Shown one piece after another: positions 34,508-46,980 of a stretch of DNA of 64,000 bases (its first letter is position 1; each line of letters opens with the position of its first letter). The stretch comes from Rhizophagus clarus. Its lineage: Eukaryota; Glomeromycota; Glomeromycetes; Glomerales; Glomeraceae. The notes beneath the pieces were generated by a model. That model had not been told where the DNA came from. It did no database searches and saw only the letters and a list, made by a program, of their open reading frames with translations. The stretch is from assembly GCA_015698045.1 (NCBI GenBank), contig BLAL01000005.1:558001-622000 (forward strand). Direction: 5' to 3'. The position numbers and the translations under genes were made by a program.

Positions 34508-37360
34508 TTATTTACCGTGATCAATAAGTTCATCTCGAATTTTCAATGCATTTGCTACTGTAAGTCTCCACCCCAATTTATCATTTTTTATTTTATTAAT
34601 ACCCTTGATTAGAAGTTTTTCTTGCCATTCAGAATATTCAGTGGTTAGTGACCTAACAGCTTGATTTCTTCTAATATTTGCTTCTGTATATACTCTATCT
34701 GCTTTGTCTATTGCTATTGTATCTATTTCTTGTGTTGACTCCAATTGTTCTAATTGTTCCAATTCTTGTTTACCTTTTTGATGTTTCTCTGGTTTTTTTT
34801 TCTTTTTACGACTTTTTTGGTTGCTAGAAGAACTATTATCAACATTTCCAACCACGATTCCTGTTGTTGATTTCTCTTCACGAATTGTTATTGCACGCGC
34901 GTTATCAATCTGATCCACAATAAATAATAGAAAAATATATAAACTTTCTTCAGCTTTGAATGAAAAAGATAACAGAGAAAGCGCTTGAGTTATAGTATAA
35001 AATAATACAATCAAATAATTCAGCGTAGAATCAGGTATTATAAAGAATTCCTATAAGAAATTTAAAAAAATGAATAAAATAATGTAAATTGTAAATTTTC
35101 ATTTTTTAAAATTGGATTTTTTTGTCTGTTCTTAAAAAAAAATAAATTAATACCTTAGTTACTTTGATAATATTTTGTACGATACGGAAATCGGTAATAA
35201 CAATGTGGGATGAAAACTGTTCATGCAATGAATTATTATTTGTTTTTTGCTGTTCCTTAAGAAAGCGCAATGATGCTAAGATATTAATAAATGAAAATCT
35301 TAAACAACATAATGATATCCGTTCTATACAAAAACGTAATTGGTTCGATTAAAATCAAGGAGAGACAAATCTCGAAAAAATGATAATTTTCTTACCGTCA
35401 AATGCTAGATCAGCAGTAGCCAATTCATTTAATTCATTATCATTATCATCAATTACTAACAATTCAGCGGCTGATAAACAACCATAAAAAAACAATTCTT
35501 TCAATAGTTCATTCAACAAACATGAAGATTCCTCTTCAACACTATTTGCAAGTATGTAACAGAATGCAAGAGGTGCGATCGTCCGGAAAAGATTACGTAA
35601 AAACGGCTTTGTAATAGCCTGTGATTTATTTAGAGCCTTAAAGAAATAGAATGAATCATTAACCAAAATTTTAGATATTGACATACTCATTTTTAAAGAA
35701 CTTACCAAACTAAATTTTTTACACCAGTCATTTGATATTCTGCAACCCTCCAAAAACGTCATCATTTGCTTAAATTCTGTTGTCTGTTCTAACATAATTT
35801 CATCATTTTCAATTATCACAAATTCTTCTCTGGATAAGTCACAAAAGGAAAAAAGTATTGCAGGTATAATAGGTTTCCCCATCTTTAATCCTAATCGATC
35901 TTCACACTTTTCAAATAAGTCCCGGAGAAAAAGTTGTGTAGTCCAATCTTATAATATAAGAAAAAAAATTTTTTTTTTTAATTGAATAATTAAAGTGTAG
36001 GATATCACTTTTTTTAATAATTTACCAAATTCCTGGGATTCATCGTAAAACTGATGAATCGAATAAATATCTGTATTATGAATATCTAAAAACGTAATAT
36101 TAATATAAATATAAATTTCAAAATCGTAAATGCATTAGATACAAGCATTATAAAATAAGATCTTACTATTTTGAACATAGTCTTCTGGAAGAGATGAAAT
36201 GTACTCTATCAATATTTTTATCAATCTTTTAGACACCATATATATATTATCTATCTTGTTTATTACTAGAGAAAGCATTGCTTTACGCTGATTAAATAAC
36301 GATACAATGGATTTCAATAATGAAAAGGGACTTGACTTCATTAACCAGCTTATGTCAGATGGCGGTAACGTTGGAGCAAGTTGAAATAAAAGAGCGTTAA
36401 GAATATCAAGTGATATAGACAAAGTAATTTTCCTTCCAATTAAGTTTGAGTTCTTTAAGTAAGGCATCACACAATACTTGATATATTCTCTGACATCAAT
36501 TAAAATTTTATTATCGTTCCATTCTCCTATATCTACAAGGGTTGATTCCATAGGTTTCTTGGTGGTATTGCCCTTTATTCATACAAATTTATTAAATAGA
36601 GGCATTTAAAAAGATATGTGAAATCAAAATGTAACTATTTACCATCATAGCAAGCATAAGAAAATCGACAAAGTTTCTTTGTTCTTGTAAGTTAAAGCAC
36701 AAAGTTCCTCCATCGAGTGAAGATAATTTGCATTGAATTACTTTAACCATCAAAGCAAGAGATTTTGAGGTTTGACGAAACCAACATAATGATCCAATTT
36801 CATATAAAACATCAAGAATTAATAATCCTTCGCCCTTATTATGTATACAGTCCCCTAATAATCTGTCAAGCACAAAATAAGGTGCAACCATTGATAACTG
36901 TATAAAGAAGGCAAGTAAGTAATGAATAACGTGCGATATAAAACAAATAAGTATTGAACATACTTCAATAAGAGAGTCTATATCATTAGATCTAATATAT
37001 TCCTCCTTGTTTTTAATTATTAACTTCGATTTATCATCATCGTTCATTTGGCTGTTTATTTCTGCTGTAAAAACTATTTGATTGCAGAGCGTAATAAGAC
37101 GTTGATTATATTCAAACGGCCATATTGACCAATTATCGAAAGTAGGTACTTTAAAGTTCGTATCAGAGGGTCTGTGTTATAAAGTTTTGTAAGGAATTAT
37201 TCCAAATCTTAGAAATATAGATTAAATAAAAAATTACCTGTCAGATAACATAAAATCCCGAAACAGACATTTTGCGTGACGTGATAATAGAGAAAATGAT
37301 CTAAGGAATAGATTCATACCAGTCTTTGGAAATATTAATTAGCATAAATATAGTTATCAT

Positions 37361-37395
<35 letters not shown>

Positions 37396-39732
37396 TATGA
37401 TCGCACTTACTTTAATTTTAGGTACAGCTCCACCACCAGAACCTTTAATGAGTCTTTTGATACTCTGATATAATTCTCGTTGAAATCCTTGTTCAACTAT
37501 CAACTCACTAAAAATATCTTCATTTATGTTTAACCTTGTGTAATAATATAATAAAAATGAATATAGAATATATATGTGTGCCAAAAGAATTTGACTTACT
37601 CGTCAAATAGGTCTATATATTGCAGCATTAATTTTAAAAAAGACACAGATCCAAGACGCTGGAACCTAATAGAATTTACCACAAAATGACAATAATTGGA
37701 CAGATCTTTCTTTGTTAAACTCTCTAAAGTCATGCTTAAATTGAAAGTCAGTTGAGAACCTTCGATTCGATTAGCAAATGATATGCCGTAATCGAGATTT
37801 TGCCGCAAAGAATGACAAATAGTGATAAATGCCACTTCATGCTTATCTAAAGGTTCGTCACTTTTCGAATTTATATAACAAGATTCTTTCAGGAAAATTG
37901 CATTCTGACATTCTGATTTATCTTCTTGTAAACTAGATTAATTAAATTCTCAATTAATTGTCGCAATTCGCGTATGGAAATGTATATGTGTTGCGTATCT
38001 TTATATTACCGTTGAGCAATTCTTTTTGATCGAAACTAGAGAATAAGTGATTTAATAACATTAATAACAATAATAATAATAACATTAATAACATTAATTG
38101 TTATTGTTGGAAATCTCAAGTATCAAAAATTAATGCCTGCCTTCAAATTAGAAGGTATTTTTTGTGGTTCAGAATCAATGTATTCTAGGAGATTGTCAAT
38201 TGATTTGTTTTCATTCGAATATATTTTATTAAGTGAACCTAAAGTGCCTAATTATATTAAAGGATTATTAAATGAATGTATAACGTATTAATTTCATCTT
38301 ATATACATTAAAAATATTACTAATTAGATCTTTTTCTTTTAGCAGCAAGATTACTCGGCGCATTGTCGATTTCATTTGATAAGCCTGTTGTTCATCCTTA
38401 CAAACGGCAAACGCAAGATAATCAAATAAGCATAGTAATTGATAGAGGTGTTTATCGTCTCTATCTCTAGGAGCACGTTCCGAATTTGCGCATAAATCTT
38501 CAAATGACCTAATATTGTTAAGTGTAAATAAAATGTACGATGAAAAGAAATAATAATGAATACTTACTTTAAAGTATTTTCAAGTTGTGTACTTTTTGAT
38601 TTAACTGTTTGGTAAGCGCGCTTTAAACGCGTTTTTGCTTGGAAATTTAAATCTGAATAATAAAAAGTCGAAAAAAAACAATTCATTTCCACATTATTTG
38701 GAATAAATTCGGGATTTTGCACAGTGTCGAGTTTTCGACACAGAGACGAGTTGGAGTTCAAACGATCTTCAATGTGTTTTGTGGTGGAATGAAACAATTC
38801 AACAAGAAGTTGATTATCTAATAGTATAAAAATGAAAAAGATTTTTTAGTTAAGCTAGTATCAGATATGACAATAGACACAAAGAAATAATATGATACTT
38901 GTTTTAATCACTTTGACGTATTCTACCATCATTTGCAATAAGCTCGAGATCAATTCTGATTTATGTTGACCATCAAGACTATTACACACATTTAAGGCTG
39001 GGTCATAAACAATTCCAAAACCATATGATGGATTTGAATGTACTACATTCTCAATAATCCTTTGAACTGTCTATTATTAAGATATAACATCTTTAAATAA
39101 GTAATATTAAACAATTTCTACCTGAAAAGTAAATCGTGAATTACCAATTGTGGAATCGAATATAATAATTTTCTAAATTCATTTTCCATATTTAACTTTT
39201 CTATCAATTCCAAGTAAAGGCCTGTACTCAGTTCATAATCTACATTAAAAATGTTATAATCCAATTGATCTAATACGAAATCATAAGTTAAATATAAAAT
39301 CTCATGTATAATCAAATATTATTTTTAAATTCATAAAAACACCTGCATAACATTGATGATGTTGCCATATTTTAAACAAAAGTGAAGTAAGAACAAACTT
39401 GTTGGTTTCTAAATCGCTTGTGGAAATTATAAGTTGCGCTAAGATAGGCACAAGATAGTCGCGGCTTCCTTGCCTTTTGAACGATTAAGAAAAAAGTTTT
39501 TAAAGAACGATCATTTAAAATATTTATATGAAATTACGTAAATAATTATAAAATTAAAAAATTATCTTAATAAATAGTTACATGGTAAAATCTTTTCCCC
39601 TAAGAGCTGACAAAGCACACAAAATTTCATTCTAATTCACGTAATAATATAAAAAATTAGTTTTTTAACTCAGAACAGGAATAAATAACAATAATTTATG
39701 ATTGATACCTTGAAGTATTCTACAAACGACAT
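34508..39732 (-). CDS. Large multi-exon gene, unrecognised alpha-helical protein (about 1,200 aa)
   Basis: Starting at ATG 39732 (MSFVEYFKNEILCALSAL), about 18 exons can be joined with matching phases down to the TAA at 34508. Examples are 39732-39709, the exon ending before a GTAATT donor after YSIPQL, one with VHSNPSYGFGIVYDPALN, one with FEDLCANSERAPRDRDDKHL, LQEDKSECQNAIFLKES, RHAKCLFRDFML, DNWSIWPFEYNQRLI, LPPSDISWLMKSSPF, and a C-terminus with a Lys-rich patch (QKSRKKKKKPEKHQKGKQ) followed by a charged helix (KADRVYTEANIRRNQAVRSL). It is leucine-rich and helical throughout, like a HEAT/armadillo-type scaffold. There is no zinc or kinase motif and no signal peptide. One junction needs a GC-AG intron (38140-38036). 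An intron near 37360-37391 holds a run of about 29 A. I could not assign a family. Confidence 0.75.
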
Positions 39733-39974
39733 AATAGTTGAGAGTGTTATTTTACTGCGGTGACAAAAATTTTATCGATAATCAATCACGTGTAATATTT
39801 GATTTTATCAAACTGAAAAATTTTTTATAGATGTAAAATTTATCGCGACTTCAAAAAACATTTTTTACTCTATTAATGTAAAATTGAACGACCAATGCGG
39901 AGTCAATTGATTTCAAATATCAAGAATCGAAGTTTAAAGTCGAAAAATAAACGAAAAGCTTTCTAAGCATACTA
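39733..39974. promoter_or_regulatory. Compact bidirectional promoter
   Basis: Only 242 bases separate the start codons of the unknown gene (-) and the PPR gene (+), so both promoters must lie here. The region includes ATCACGTGTAAT (E-box-like CACGTG near 39788) and several TTTATCGATAAT / TTTATCGCG-like motifs. Confidence 0.6.
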
Positions 39975-42806
39975 ATGGTTACTCCCCACAAAAATTTTTT
40001 GAGAACATATACGCCAAAAATTTTGTCACGACATTTTATTCGGCAAACTTATCCATATAATAAAACTATTGTATTTAATTGGTCTCCTTGTATTAAATCA
40101 AATTTTTTGCAAACTTTTGAAGAAGCTTCCCTGTCCATTAGTTTGAGAATGTGGAAATGGAGGTTGACAATAACCAAATGTACGAGACGAAAACATTCAT
40201 CTCTTACGCTACTAACGACGAGAAAACAATCAAGCGAAGCTATTAAAATGGAAGTTGACTGCAATTGTGATCAAGTCAATCAACTGTATCTTCAAAATTC
40301 AATTATATGCTTTCGACAAGATTTGGAAAGGAATACTGAGGATATATTTGTGTCGTATGACGATTTATCAAAAAAAGGCGCATTGCAATTACTCAATAAA
40401 AATGATTATGCACAATTAATTACACAATTACAGAATTATAATTCGAAAGATTTCGTACTAAAATGGCTGAATCGATTTGTTACTGATATAAAATCGATTA
40501 AATTGAGTTTTTCTCTAGACTTATATTCATCAATAATAGTTTTATATGGGAAATGGAAGGATTATGAAAAGTTGGAAAATGTTTTTGTTGAAATATGCCA
40601 AAAGAACATTTTATGTAACGTTGACACATACAATAATTTTATACATATATTTGCAAATATAGGTAATTTACGATGCATTTTTCAGCTACTACAAGATATG
40701 AAATCCAAATCAATTCAGCCAAACTTGACAACTTACAATACCATTCTTTTAGCATATGTACGAAATAAGAAAATATCTGATGCTCTAAGCTTATTATGTG
40801 AAATGGAAAAAGAAGGCCTACGACCTGACGTTGTGACCTTCAATAATATTATCAACGGATTTATAAAAATTCGTGATTTAAAAAGTGTGATAAAATGTCT
40901 CGAGACAATGTCTTCCATGGGGGTTAGACCTAATGTAAGGACATTTAACACGTTAATGTCAGGTTATTCCGATTTGGGAGATTATGAACATGTTGAGAAA
41001 CTTTATAGCAAGATGATAAAAATGAAAATTCAACCGGGTATTGATACTTATTTTACATTAATGTCGGCTTATATCCGATCTGGTAAGAAACAGCGAGCTT
41101 TAGAAATCAAAGATCATTTAAGTAATTGGAAAAGTTTACGACTTTATAACATGCTTATACATTTATACATAAAATTTAATGATTTTTCCATGGCACGTCT
41201 ATTATTTGATCAGATGTCAGAATCAGAATTTAAACCGAATGTTGTCACGTTCAATACTTTCATTAACGGCTATGTTAATCAAAAAGATCTTAAAGAGGCA
41301 AGGAAATATTTTGATGAAATGGTTAAACGTAGAATTTCTCCGAATGTGGAAGTTTATAACACGCTATTAAAAGGATATCTAAATATTTACGGGATGTCGG
41401 CTGTAAAAAAAATTTTTTCACAAATGTCTAATCATGACATTGCTCCTGATGCCGTCACTTATAATACTTTAATGCAATATATTAAAAAACAAAATAGAAT
41501 AGATGATTATGAAAGAGCAATTGATCAATATCGAACAATGATTAAAAAATCGATTGTACCTTCCGATCGAACTTTTAATATATTGTTAAACTCAGTGATA
41601 ATGAGAGACATTAGGAAAAGTAGATTACATTATCGTCGACTTGCTAAATATAAAGGAACTGAAGAATCAATGGAATTGTCTCTTATTTTAAATGAGATGA
41701 GTTCTAAAGGTTATATTATTGATGTTGTCACTTATTCTATTTTAATGAAGAATTTCGTACATTATAAGAAAATGGAAGAAGCTGAAAAATTATTGCAACA
41801 AATGAAAAATAACGTTATAAATCCCAATCAATACATTTTCAACATAATGATATATGGTTATTGCAAATCGTATAACATGAATATGGCACAGCAAGTAGTC
41901 ACGAAGATGATCAACTCTGGATTTCGGAAAGATTTGAAAACTTATACTTCATTAATCAATGGATATGTTGCTATTGGTGAAATTAGGGAAGCTCAGAGAG
42001 AATTTGAGGAAATGAAACAATCTGGTTTAATACCTGATAACTTTGTTTATACTTCTCTTATAGATATGTTTGCCAACAAAAAAAATACTCGAAATGCCCA
42101 AAAAGTTTTCGACTACATGCGTACACAAGGAATTCCTATGGATAAAAAAACATTTACTGTGCTCATGAAAGCGTACGTTCTGGATGGAAACATTAAAGGG
42201 GCATGCTCTATTTATAATGAAATGATTAAAGAAGGATGCGAACCAGACGAAGTAGTGATAATTACTATGCTGTCTGCATATAAAAAAGGAAAGAATATTG
42301 AAGGTGTGATTGATCTTCTTAAAGATTCTAAAATAAATATATATCTCAATACACAAAATTGCAATATTCTTTTGAATATGCTAGCTCAAGACAAGGATTT
42401 ATCAGGAGGAGCATATAAATTATTTATGAAAATGCTGGAAAGTCACGATCAATCGACATCATCACGAGTAAAGACTTCTTTAATACATCTAAGCAATGCA
42501 CGATATCCTCTACCCGATTTAGATAGTCTCCAGATAATTCTTAAACGTTTTAGTTATAATCAGCGATGGGATTTGATCATGTTAATATGGGATGCAATAG
42601 ATCAAAGAGAAATCAACCCCTTAATTGAAGATTTCATAATATTTATGAAAGCTTTTGCTAAAGCAAGGAATGAGGAAAAATTGACGCGAGTTTGCGAAAA
42701 ATTTCTAACTCAAGATCCTCCATATTATCTTATTTCACAAATGAGACAAATTCTTTTAAATTATGGCATATCTTACGGACTTATAAATGAAATATTTAAA
42801 AAATAA
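39975..42806 (+). CDS. Pentatricopeptide repeat protein, probably mitochondrial (943 aa)
   Basis: This is an intron-free frame. The first 90 residues are rich in Arg, Lys, Ser and Thr (MVTPHKNFLRTYTPKILSRH), as in a mitochondrial targeting sequence. From about residue 185 onward come around 18 PPR motifs, for example LQDMKSKSIQPNLTTYNTIL, LCEMEKEGLRPDVVTFNNII, LETMSSMGVRPNVRTFNTLM, FDEMVKRRISPNVEVYNTLL and FEEMKQSGLIPDNFVYTSLI. The repeats are closer to consensus than those of the PPR protein at 32029. No SMR, PPR-DYW or RNA polymerase domain is attached, so it is a pure P-class protein. Expected role: organellar RNA binding and expression. The RNA target is unknown. Confidence 0.92.
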   Translation: MVTPHKNFLRTYTPKILSRHFIRQTYPYNKTIVFNWSPCIKSNFLQTFEEASLSISLRMWKWRLTITKCTRRKHSSLTLLTTRKQSSEAIKMEVDCNCDQVNQLYLQNSIICFRQDLERNTEDIFVSYDDLSKKGALQLLNKNDYAQLITQLQNYNSKDFVLKWLNRFVTDIKSIKLSFSLDLYSSIIVLYGKWKDYEKLENVFVEICQKNILCNVDTYNNFIHIFANIGNLRCIFQLLQDMKSKSIQPNLTTYNTILLAYVRNKKISDALSLLCEMEKEGLRPDVVTFNNIINGFIKIRDLKSVIKCLETMSSMGVRPNVRTFNTLMSGYSDLGDYEHVEKLYSKMIKMKIQPGIDTYFTLMSAYIRSGKKQRALEIKDHLSNWKSLRLYNMLIHLYIKFNDFSMARLLFDQMSESEFKPNVVTFNTFINGYVNQKDLKEARKYFDEMVKRRISPNVEVYNTLLKGYLNIYGMSAVKKIFSQMSNHDIAPDAVTYNTLMQYIKKQNRIDDYERAIDQYRTMIKKSIVPSDRTFNILLNSVIMRDIRKSRLHYRRLAKYKGTEESMELSLILNEMSSKGYIIDVVTYSILMKNFVHYKKMEEAEKLLQQMKNNVINPNQYIFNIMIYGYCKSYNMNMAQQVVTKMINSGFRKDLKTYTSLINGYVAIGEIREAQREFEEMKQSGLIPDNFVYTSLIDMFANKKNTRNAQKVFDYMRTQGIPMDKKTFTVLMKAYVLDGNIKGACSIYNEMIKEGCEPDEVVIITMLSAYKKGKNIEGVIDLLKDSKINIYLNTQNCNILLNMLAQDKDLSGGAYKLFMKMLESHDQSTSSRVKTSLIHLSNARYPLPDLDSLQIILKRFSYNQRWDLIMLIWDAIDQREINPLIEDFIIFMKAFAKARNEEKLTRVCEKFLTQDPPYYLISQMRQILLNYGISYGLINEIFKK

Positions 42807-43277
42807 ATTATCACCACAGCGGATCTATGATCTGCTTTTGATTAACATTATTTGTCACGCAAATGTATATTATAAGCAATTCACGTACAATACGAAATCT
42901 AATTAGACGTGTTAATTAATGCAGGTGATATTTAATTCCGTCGCTTTGCATAAACAAAAATTAATCGGCGATTCAGAACAATGACAAAGTTGGCATTTAT
43001 TTCATTTATTTGCTAGCTATTTCGGTAAAAAATCTATTTGTCACACAAAATATACTATTAATATCAATGTTTAGTTATTAATACAGTGATATTCGCATAA
43101 TTTAACCTGGGTTACACATTAGTCAGATGTTCTTAAACACCTTACAGTAGATCGATCAAGAACGATTTAATTTATTTCTTTTTATTTCCTCGCTCATAGT
43201 TAAGTTTAATAAACTTTCCTTTGCTCGCTTTATTAACCTTACAACCTTGATATTATTTGTGCTACTACTGTACTACG
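42807..43277. promoter_or_regulatory. Upstream region of RMD5/GID2
   Basis: This is a gene-free stretch with two related segments (TTATTTGTCACGCAAATGTATA near 42848 and ATTTGTCACACAAAATATACTA near 43034), each followed by TTAATxxxAxTGATATT-like sequence. It looks like an old local duplication within the 5' region. Confidence 0.45.
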
Positions 43278-45008
43278 ATGGATTCAATCTCGAAGGAATT
43301 TTCGAAGGTAGAAAAAAAGCAACAAGAAGTAGCCGATTCAACGATTGACAACATCGATAAAATTATTAATGAAATTCAAGAAGCTCAAAACCGCCTAGAA
43401 ACCGGTAGGTTTCAAGGTTTTTTTTTTAATAAGTAATTATAATTTATAAGTGTTTTTTTTACAGATCCTATGAGCGTTAGTGCTATTTTAAAAGAACTGG
43501 AACTGAAGTTCAAAGAACTTACAACGAAAACTTTAGAATCTCACAAAGAATTACAGAAAGTAATAATACGTTATGAGAAAATAGTAGACAAGGTATAAAG
43601 AAAATCTTATATTAGAGTTGTACTTCGTTTTGTTTGTTATTTTATTTGTTTTAATCTTTGTGTGTAGAAATGGAAGAATGACATTACAATTGCAAGCAAC
43701 CCAGAAGTTTTCGCTAATAAAGAAAAGGTTCTCAATACAACAGTAGCCTTACACTTTATACGTGAAGGCAGGTTTGAATTGGCAAACACATTCATAAGGG
43801 TATATGTATTTATTTTTTTATTTTTTTTTTTTTTATTATCTGTTTAGTAAATAAATATATGTAATTTTGTTAGGAAGCACAATTAGATATTCCTAATTCA
43901 ATACAAACGCAATTTCACGAAATGTATCAAATTCTAGGAGATATAAAACTTGAAAAGTTAGAACTTGCTATAGAGTAATCTACTTTCTTTCATAATTTTA
44001 TCGTTATTTACTCTTTGATTTGTTTGATATGTTCTAATTATATATATCATCAAGGTGGGCCAGATCAAAGAGCAAAGAACTTGAAAAAAGAGGTAGCACT
44101 TTGGAATTTGAGCTTCATCGACAACGTTATGTTCAGCTCCTTATTGATAATAATCGAGAAGAAGCATTAGTGTATGCCAAAAAGAAATTCCCCTTATTTC
44201 ATTCCCGTCATATTTTTGGTGATATGTCATATTTCTCTGTGTTTTTTTATACAGATATGAGATTTTCTTACAAATGCATTTATATATTATAAACTAATGT
44301 AACTATTTCGTATAATTAATTTATCAGATATAAAGCGATTGATGTGTGCTTTGGCTTTTTCAACTCGTTTATCAACGTCACCATATAAAGATCTTTTATC
44401 TCCCGACTTGTGGATTGAATTACAGAATAAGTTCATGCGTGATTTTTGTAATCTATTAGGAATGTCAAGTGAGAGTCCCCTATATATTAGGTAGGTATAT
44501 ATGAAATTCATCAATAACTATACCCATTTTTTTTAACTTCAAATTTTCAGCGTAACAGTAGGTGCTACTGCTTTACCTACAATCTTAAAAATGGCTACAA
44601 TTATGAAAGAGAAAAAGAATGAATGGAGTCAGCAAGATGAGTTGCCGGTAAGTTTTCAATATTAATGAATAAGCTTTAAGTATTTAACTTGATTTTTTTA
44701 ATTGATCAAATTAGGTCGAAGTTCCTTTACCTGATTATATGCGTTATCATTCAATCTTTGCATGTCCAGTTTCTAAAGAGCAATCAACAGAGAAAAATCC
44801 TCCAATGATGTTGCCATGCGGACATGTGATTTGTCATGAGTCTCTTAACAAATTGAGTAGAGGCAATAGGTAAGTTGCTACATTATTTATTAAATTTTTT
44901 TTTTTCTATTTTATTTTTATATAATCTTTGGTTTTTTTTAGCCGTTTTAAATGCCCATATTGTCCTCATGAAAGCATAGCAAATCAAGCATTGCGCATTT
45001 ATTTCTGA
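43278..45008 (+). CDS. RMD5: GID E3 ligase subunit Rmd5/Gid2 (RMND5-like, degenerate RING)
   Basis: Nine exons (43278-43404, 43465-43592, 43668-43799, 43874-43974, 44055-44218, 44328-44490, 44551-44647, 44715-44869, 44942-45008) give 377 residues in phase. Order: an N-terminal coiled coil ([20 protein letters not shown]), a LisH-like segment ([20 protein letters not shown]), a CTLH/CRA region ([20 protein letters not shown] ... [20 protein letters not shown]) and a C-terminal RING variant (CPVSKEQS...[19 protein letters not shown]...KCPYC). As in yeast Rmd5 and RMND5A, the RING lacks part of the zinc ligands and should work paired with Gid9/MAEA. The GID/CTLH complex ubiquitinates gluconeogenic enzymes in yeast. 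Length and architecture are normal. Confidence 0.93.
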
Positions 45009-45318
45009 TTTCTAGATCCACTTCTAGTTATTCTTCAATTGTGATATCTCGCAAGTAAATTTTAAAATTTTTTTTTTTCTTTTTTTTTTTTTTTTTTAAC
45101 TACCGTAATTCAATCAATTAATCCTTAATAAAAGAAAAAAAGTTTTAAAGAGGGACACTTTATATTAATTTAATATTTTATTATATAATATTAAAATATT
45201 ATTGCAGTGAAAGTATTACTATTATGAATCTATATAATGTCTAACGAAAAAGTTTTACATATAATATCCAAATAAAAAAGTCTATATATAACGCCCAATC
45301 CCAAATAATAAATTACTA
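45009..45318. other. Convergent 3' intergenic region
   Basis: This lies between RMD5 (+) and the glycosyltransferase-like gene (-). It holds a T-rich tract near 45070-45100 and no gene. Confidence 0.5.
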
Positions 45319-46980
45319 TTAAATAATGCCGTTCTTTAATACTTTGCTAGTAGTATTAGTTTTATAAAAATTATTGTTAATGTGAGAATTATTATTGTCA
45401 GTTAAAGTATTAACATGATAATTCCGATTATCTAAAAATTTTTCCAATAGATTAGCAGCAATAAAACCACCATCATGAGTTAAAGGTTTAATTGTAGTAA
45501 TAGAATTAGGAGATGACAATGATAAATCATAGGCTTTTTGTATATAAGGTTTCCATTTACCAGATTCAAAATGAAATTTAGGCATTTCAACACAGAGACC
45601 TTGCAATTCCATTAAACGTTTTAAACCTAATTCTTCAATGAATTGAGGTCTTGGAACATAAATAAAAGGTTTACCATGACCGATACATTCTGAACAAGTA
45701 CCATATCCCTAAGGAAAAGTGATTATTAGTTATTGTTATTACTACTATTAATATTATTATTTAGTATACTTACTAATTTGCCAATTATAGCATCAGCAGC
45801 ATTAGTTAAATCAGGTATATAAGCATTTTTTGGGCAAGAGTAAAATCTATCAGGTAATTTTATACCGTCACTGCCACATACGATAGCAATCCAATTATCA
45901 GGTAAAGAAGAGGAACCCCAATCTTCAATACCAACTAAATTTTGTCCGCCAAAAGATACCATTAAAATTTTATGAGTTTTAAAAATTTCTTTTGGTATAC
46001 CGAGATTCTTTAACACTATCTCTTTGGGAGTTATCGATTTACGTACTACCAGAGGTACATCAATTACATTACGATGATTCTTTAATAATTTTGAAATATT
46101 AAACGATGAAAAAAACGAATTTGTGTCACTCAGATAATTAACTGGTTTTTCCTCATTATATAATGTTTTTTCGCCTTTAGATGAAGTTAATGATGTTATT
46201 GTGTTATCAGGATAAAGCTGTGTACCTGAAAATGATGGTATTGGAATATGACCTGGTAACCTAATTAACAATTCAGAATTCTTATAATCTTCTATGACAT
46301 GCTCAACAAGTCTTTTTATTGTATCATCTAATTCATCACCCTCACATAATCCGCTATACACAGCATCAAAAGTAAAATTACTAACAATAGCTGATGGTAT
46401 TCCAACTATCGCTGCTGCTGCGCTATGTTTGTCAAAAAAGGAGAGAAAGGCATTAACAATTCATAACAATCTTAATAACACGTGGTAGGAGAATTCCTTT
46501 TTTAAAACTTACCATGGAAGAAAAGGAGCGTCAGACAATACAATATCGGCTTTAACATCCTTTAACCATTGAATTTCTTTTTTTAACATTATCGGTTTAT
46601 TGTCTAAGAATTTTATTAAATCATCAATCGTTTCTTGTCTATCTACGGTATATGCTCTAGGTTGTTTTACTCCCGCATCTATTGGAGCATTTCTATATTT
46701 TGCACCTAAATCTATTGCTCCTTGAAATATGAATTCTGGTGCATTCGATATTATATATAACTTATGTTTTCTTTGTAACTTTAGTATTTCTGATGCTACT
46801 TGAACGACTCTCGTAGCGTGTCCAAAACCTATTATATGTTCAAAATAAAGACTCATTTATCATGTGTCTACTTGAGAGAGAAGTATAAGAAGCAAAAACC
46901 TACCATGCCCTGATACGTAATAACAAAATACATAATTTTTTGGTATCTTTTGTTTGAAAAAGAATTTTTTTGGTATCAAT
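45319..46980 (-). CDS. Stand-alone L-arabinokinase-like glycosyltransferase (GT-B) domain protein
   Basis: Readable exons: the first ends at 46904 with YYVSGHG, then 46828-46513, 46422-45774 and 45708-45319, all joined in phase. Motifs match the N-terminal glycosyltransferase-like half of plant L-arabinokinase: YYVSGHGFGHATRVVQVASE, the TVDRQETI stretch, WLKDVKADIVLSDAPFLP, AIVGIPSAIVSNFTFD, LLIRLPGHIPIPSF, DVPLVVRKS, NLGIPKEI, LMVSFGGQN, LPDNWIAIVCGSDG, NAYIPDLTNAADAIIGKLGY, GTCSECIGHGKPFIYVPRPQ. The GHMP-kinase half is absent; the protein ends in an Asn/Thr-rich tail. The first exon reads on upstream as a hydrophobic stretch (VVYFGLVIIVFGVF), so a membrane anchor is possible, but the true start codon is not resolved. 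It is probably a sugar-nucleotide-dependent transferase; the substrate is unknown. Confidence 0.8.
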
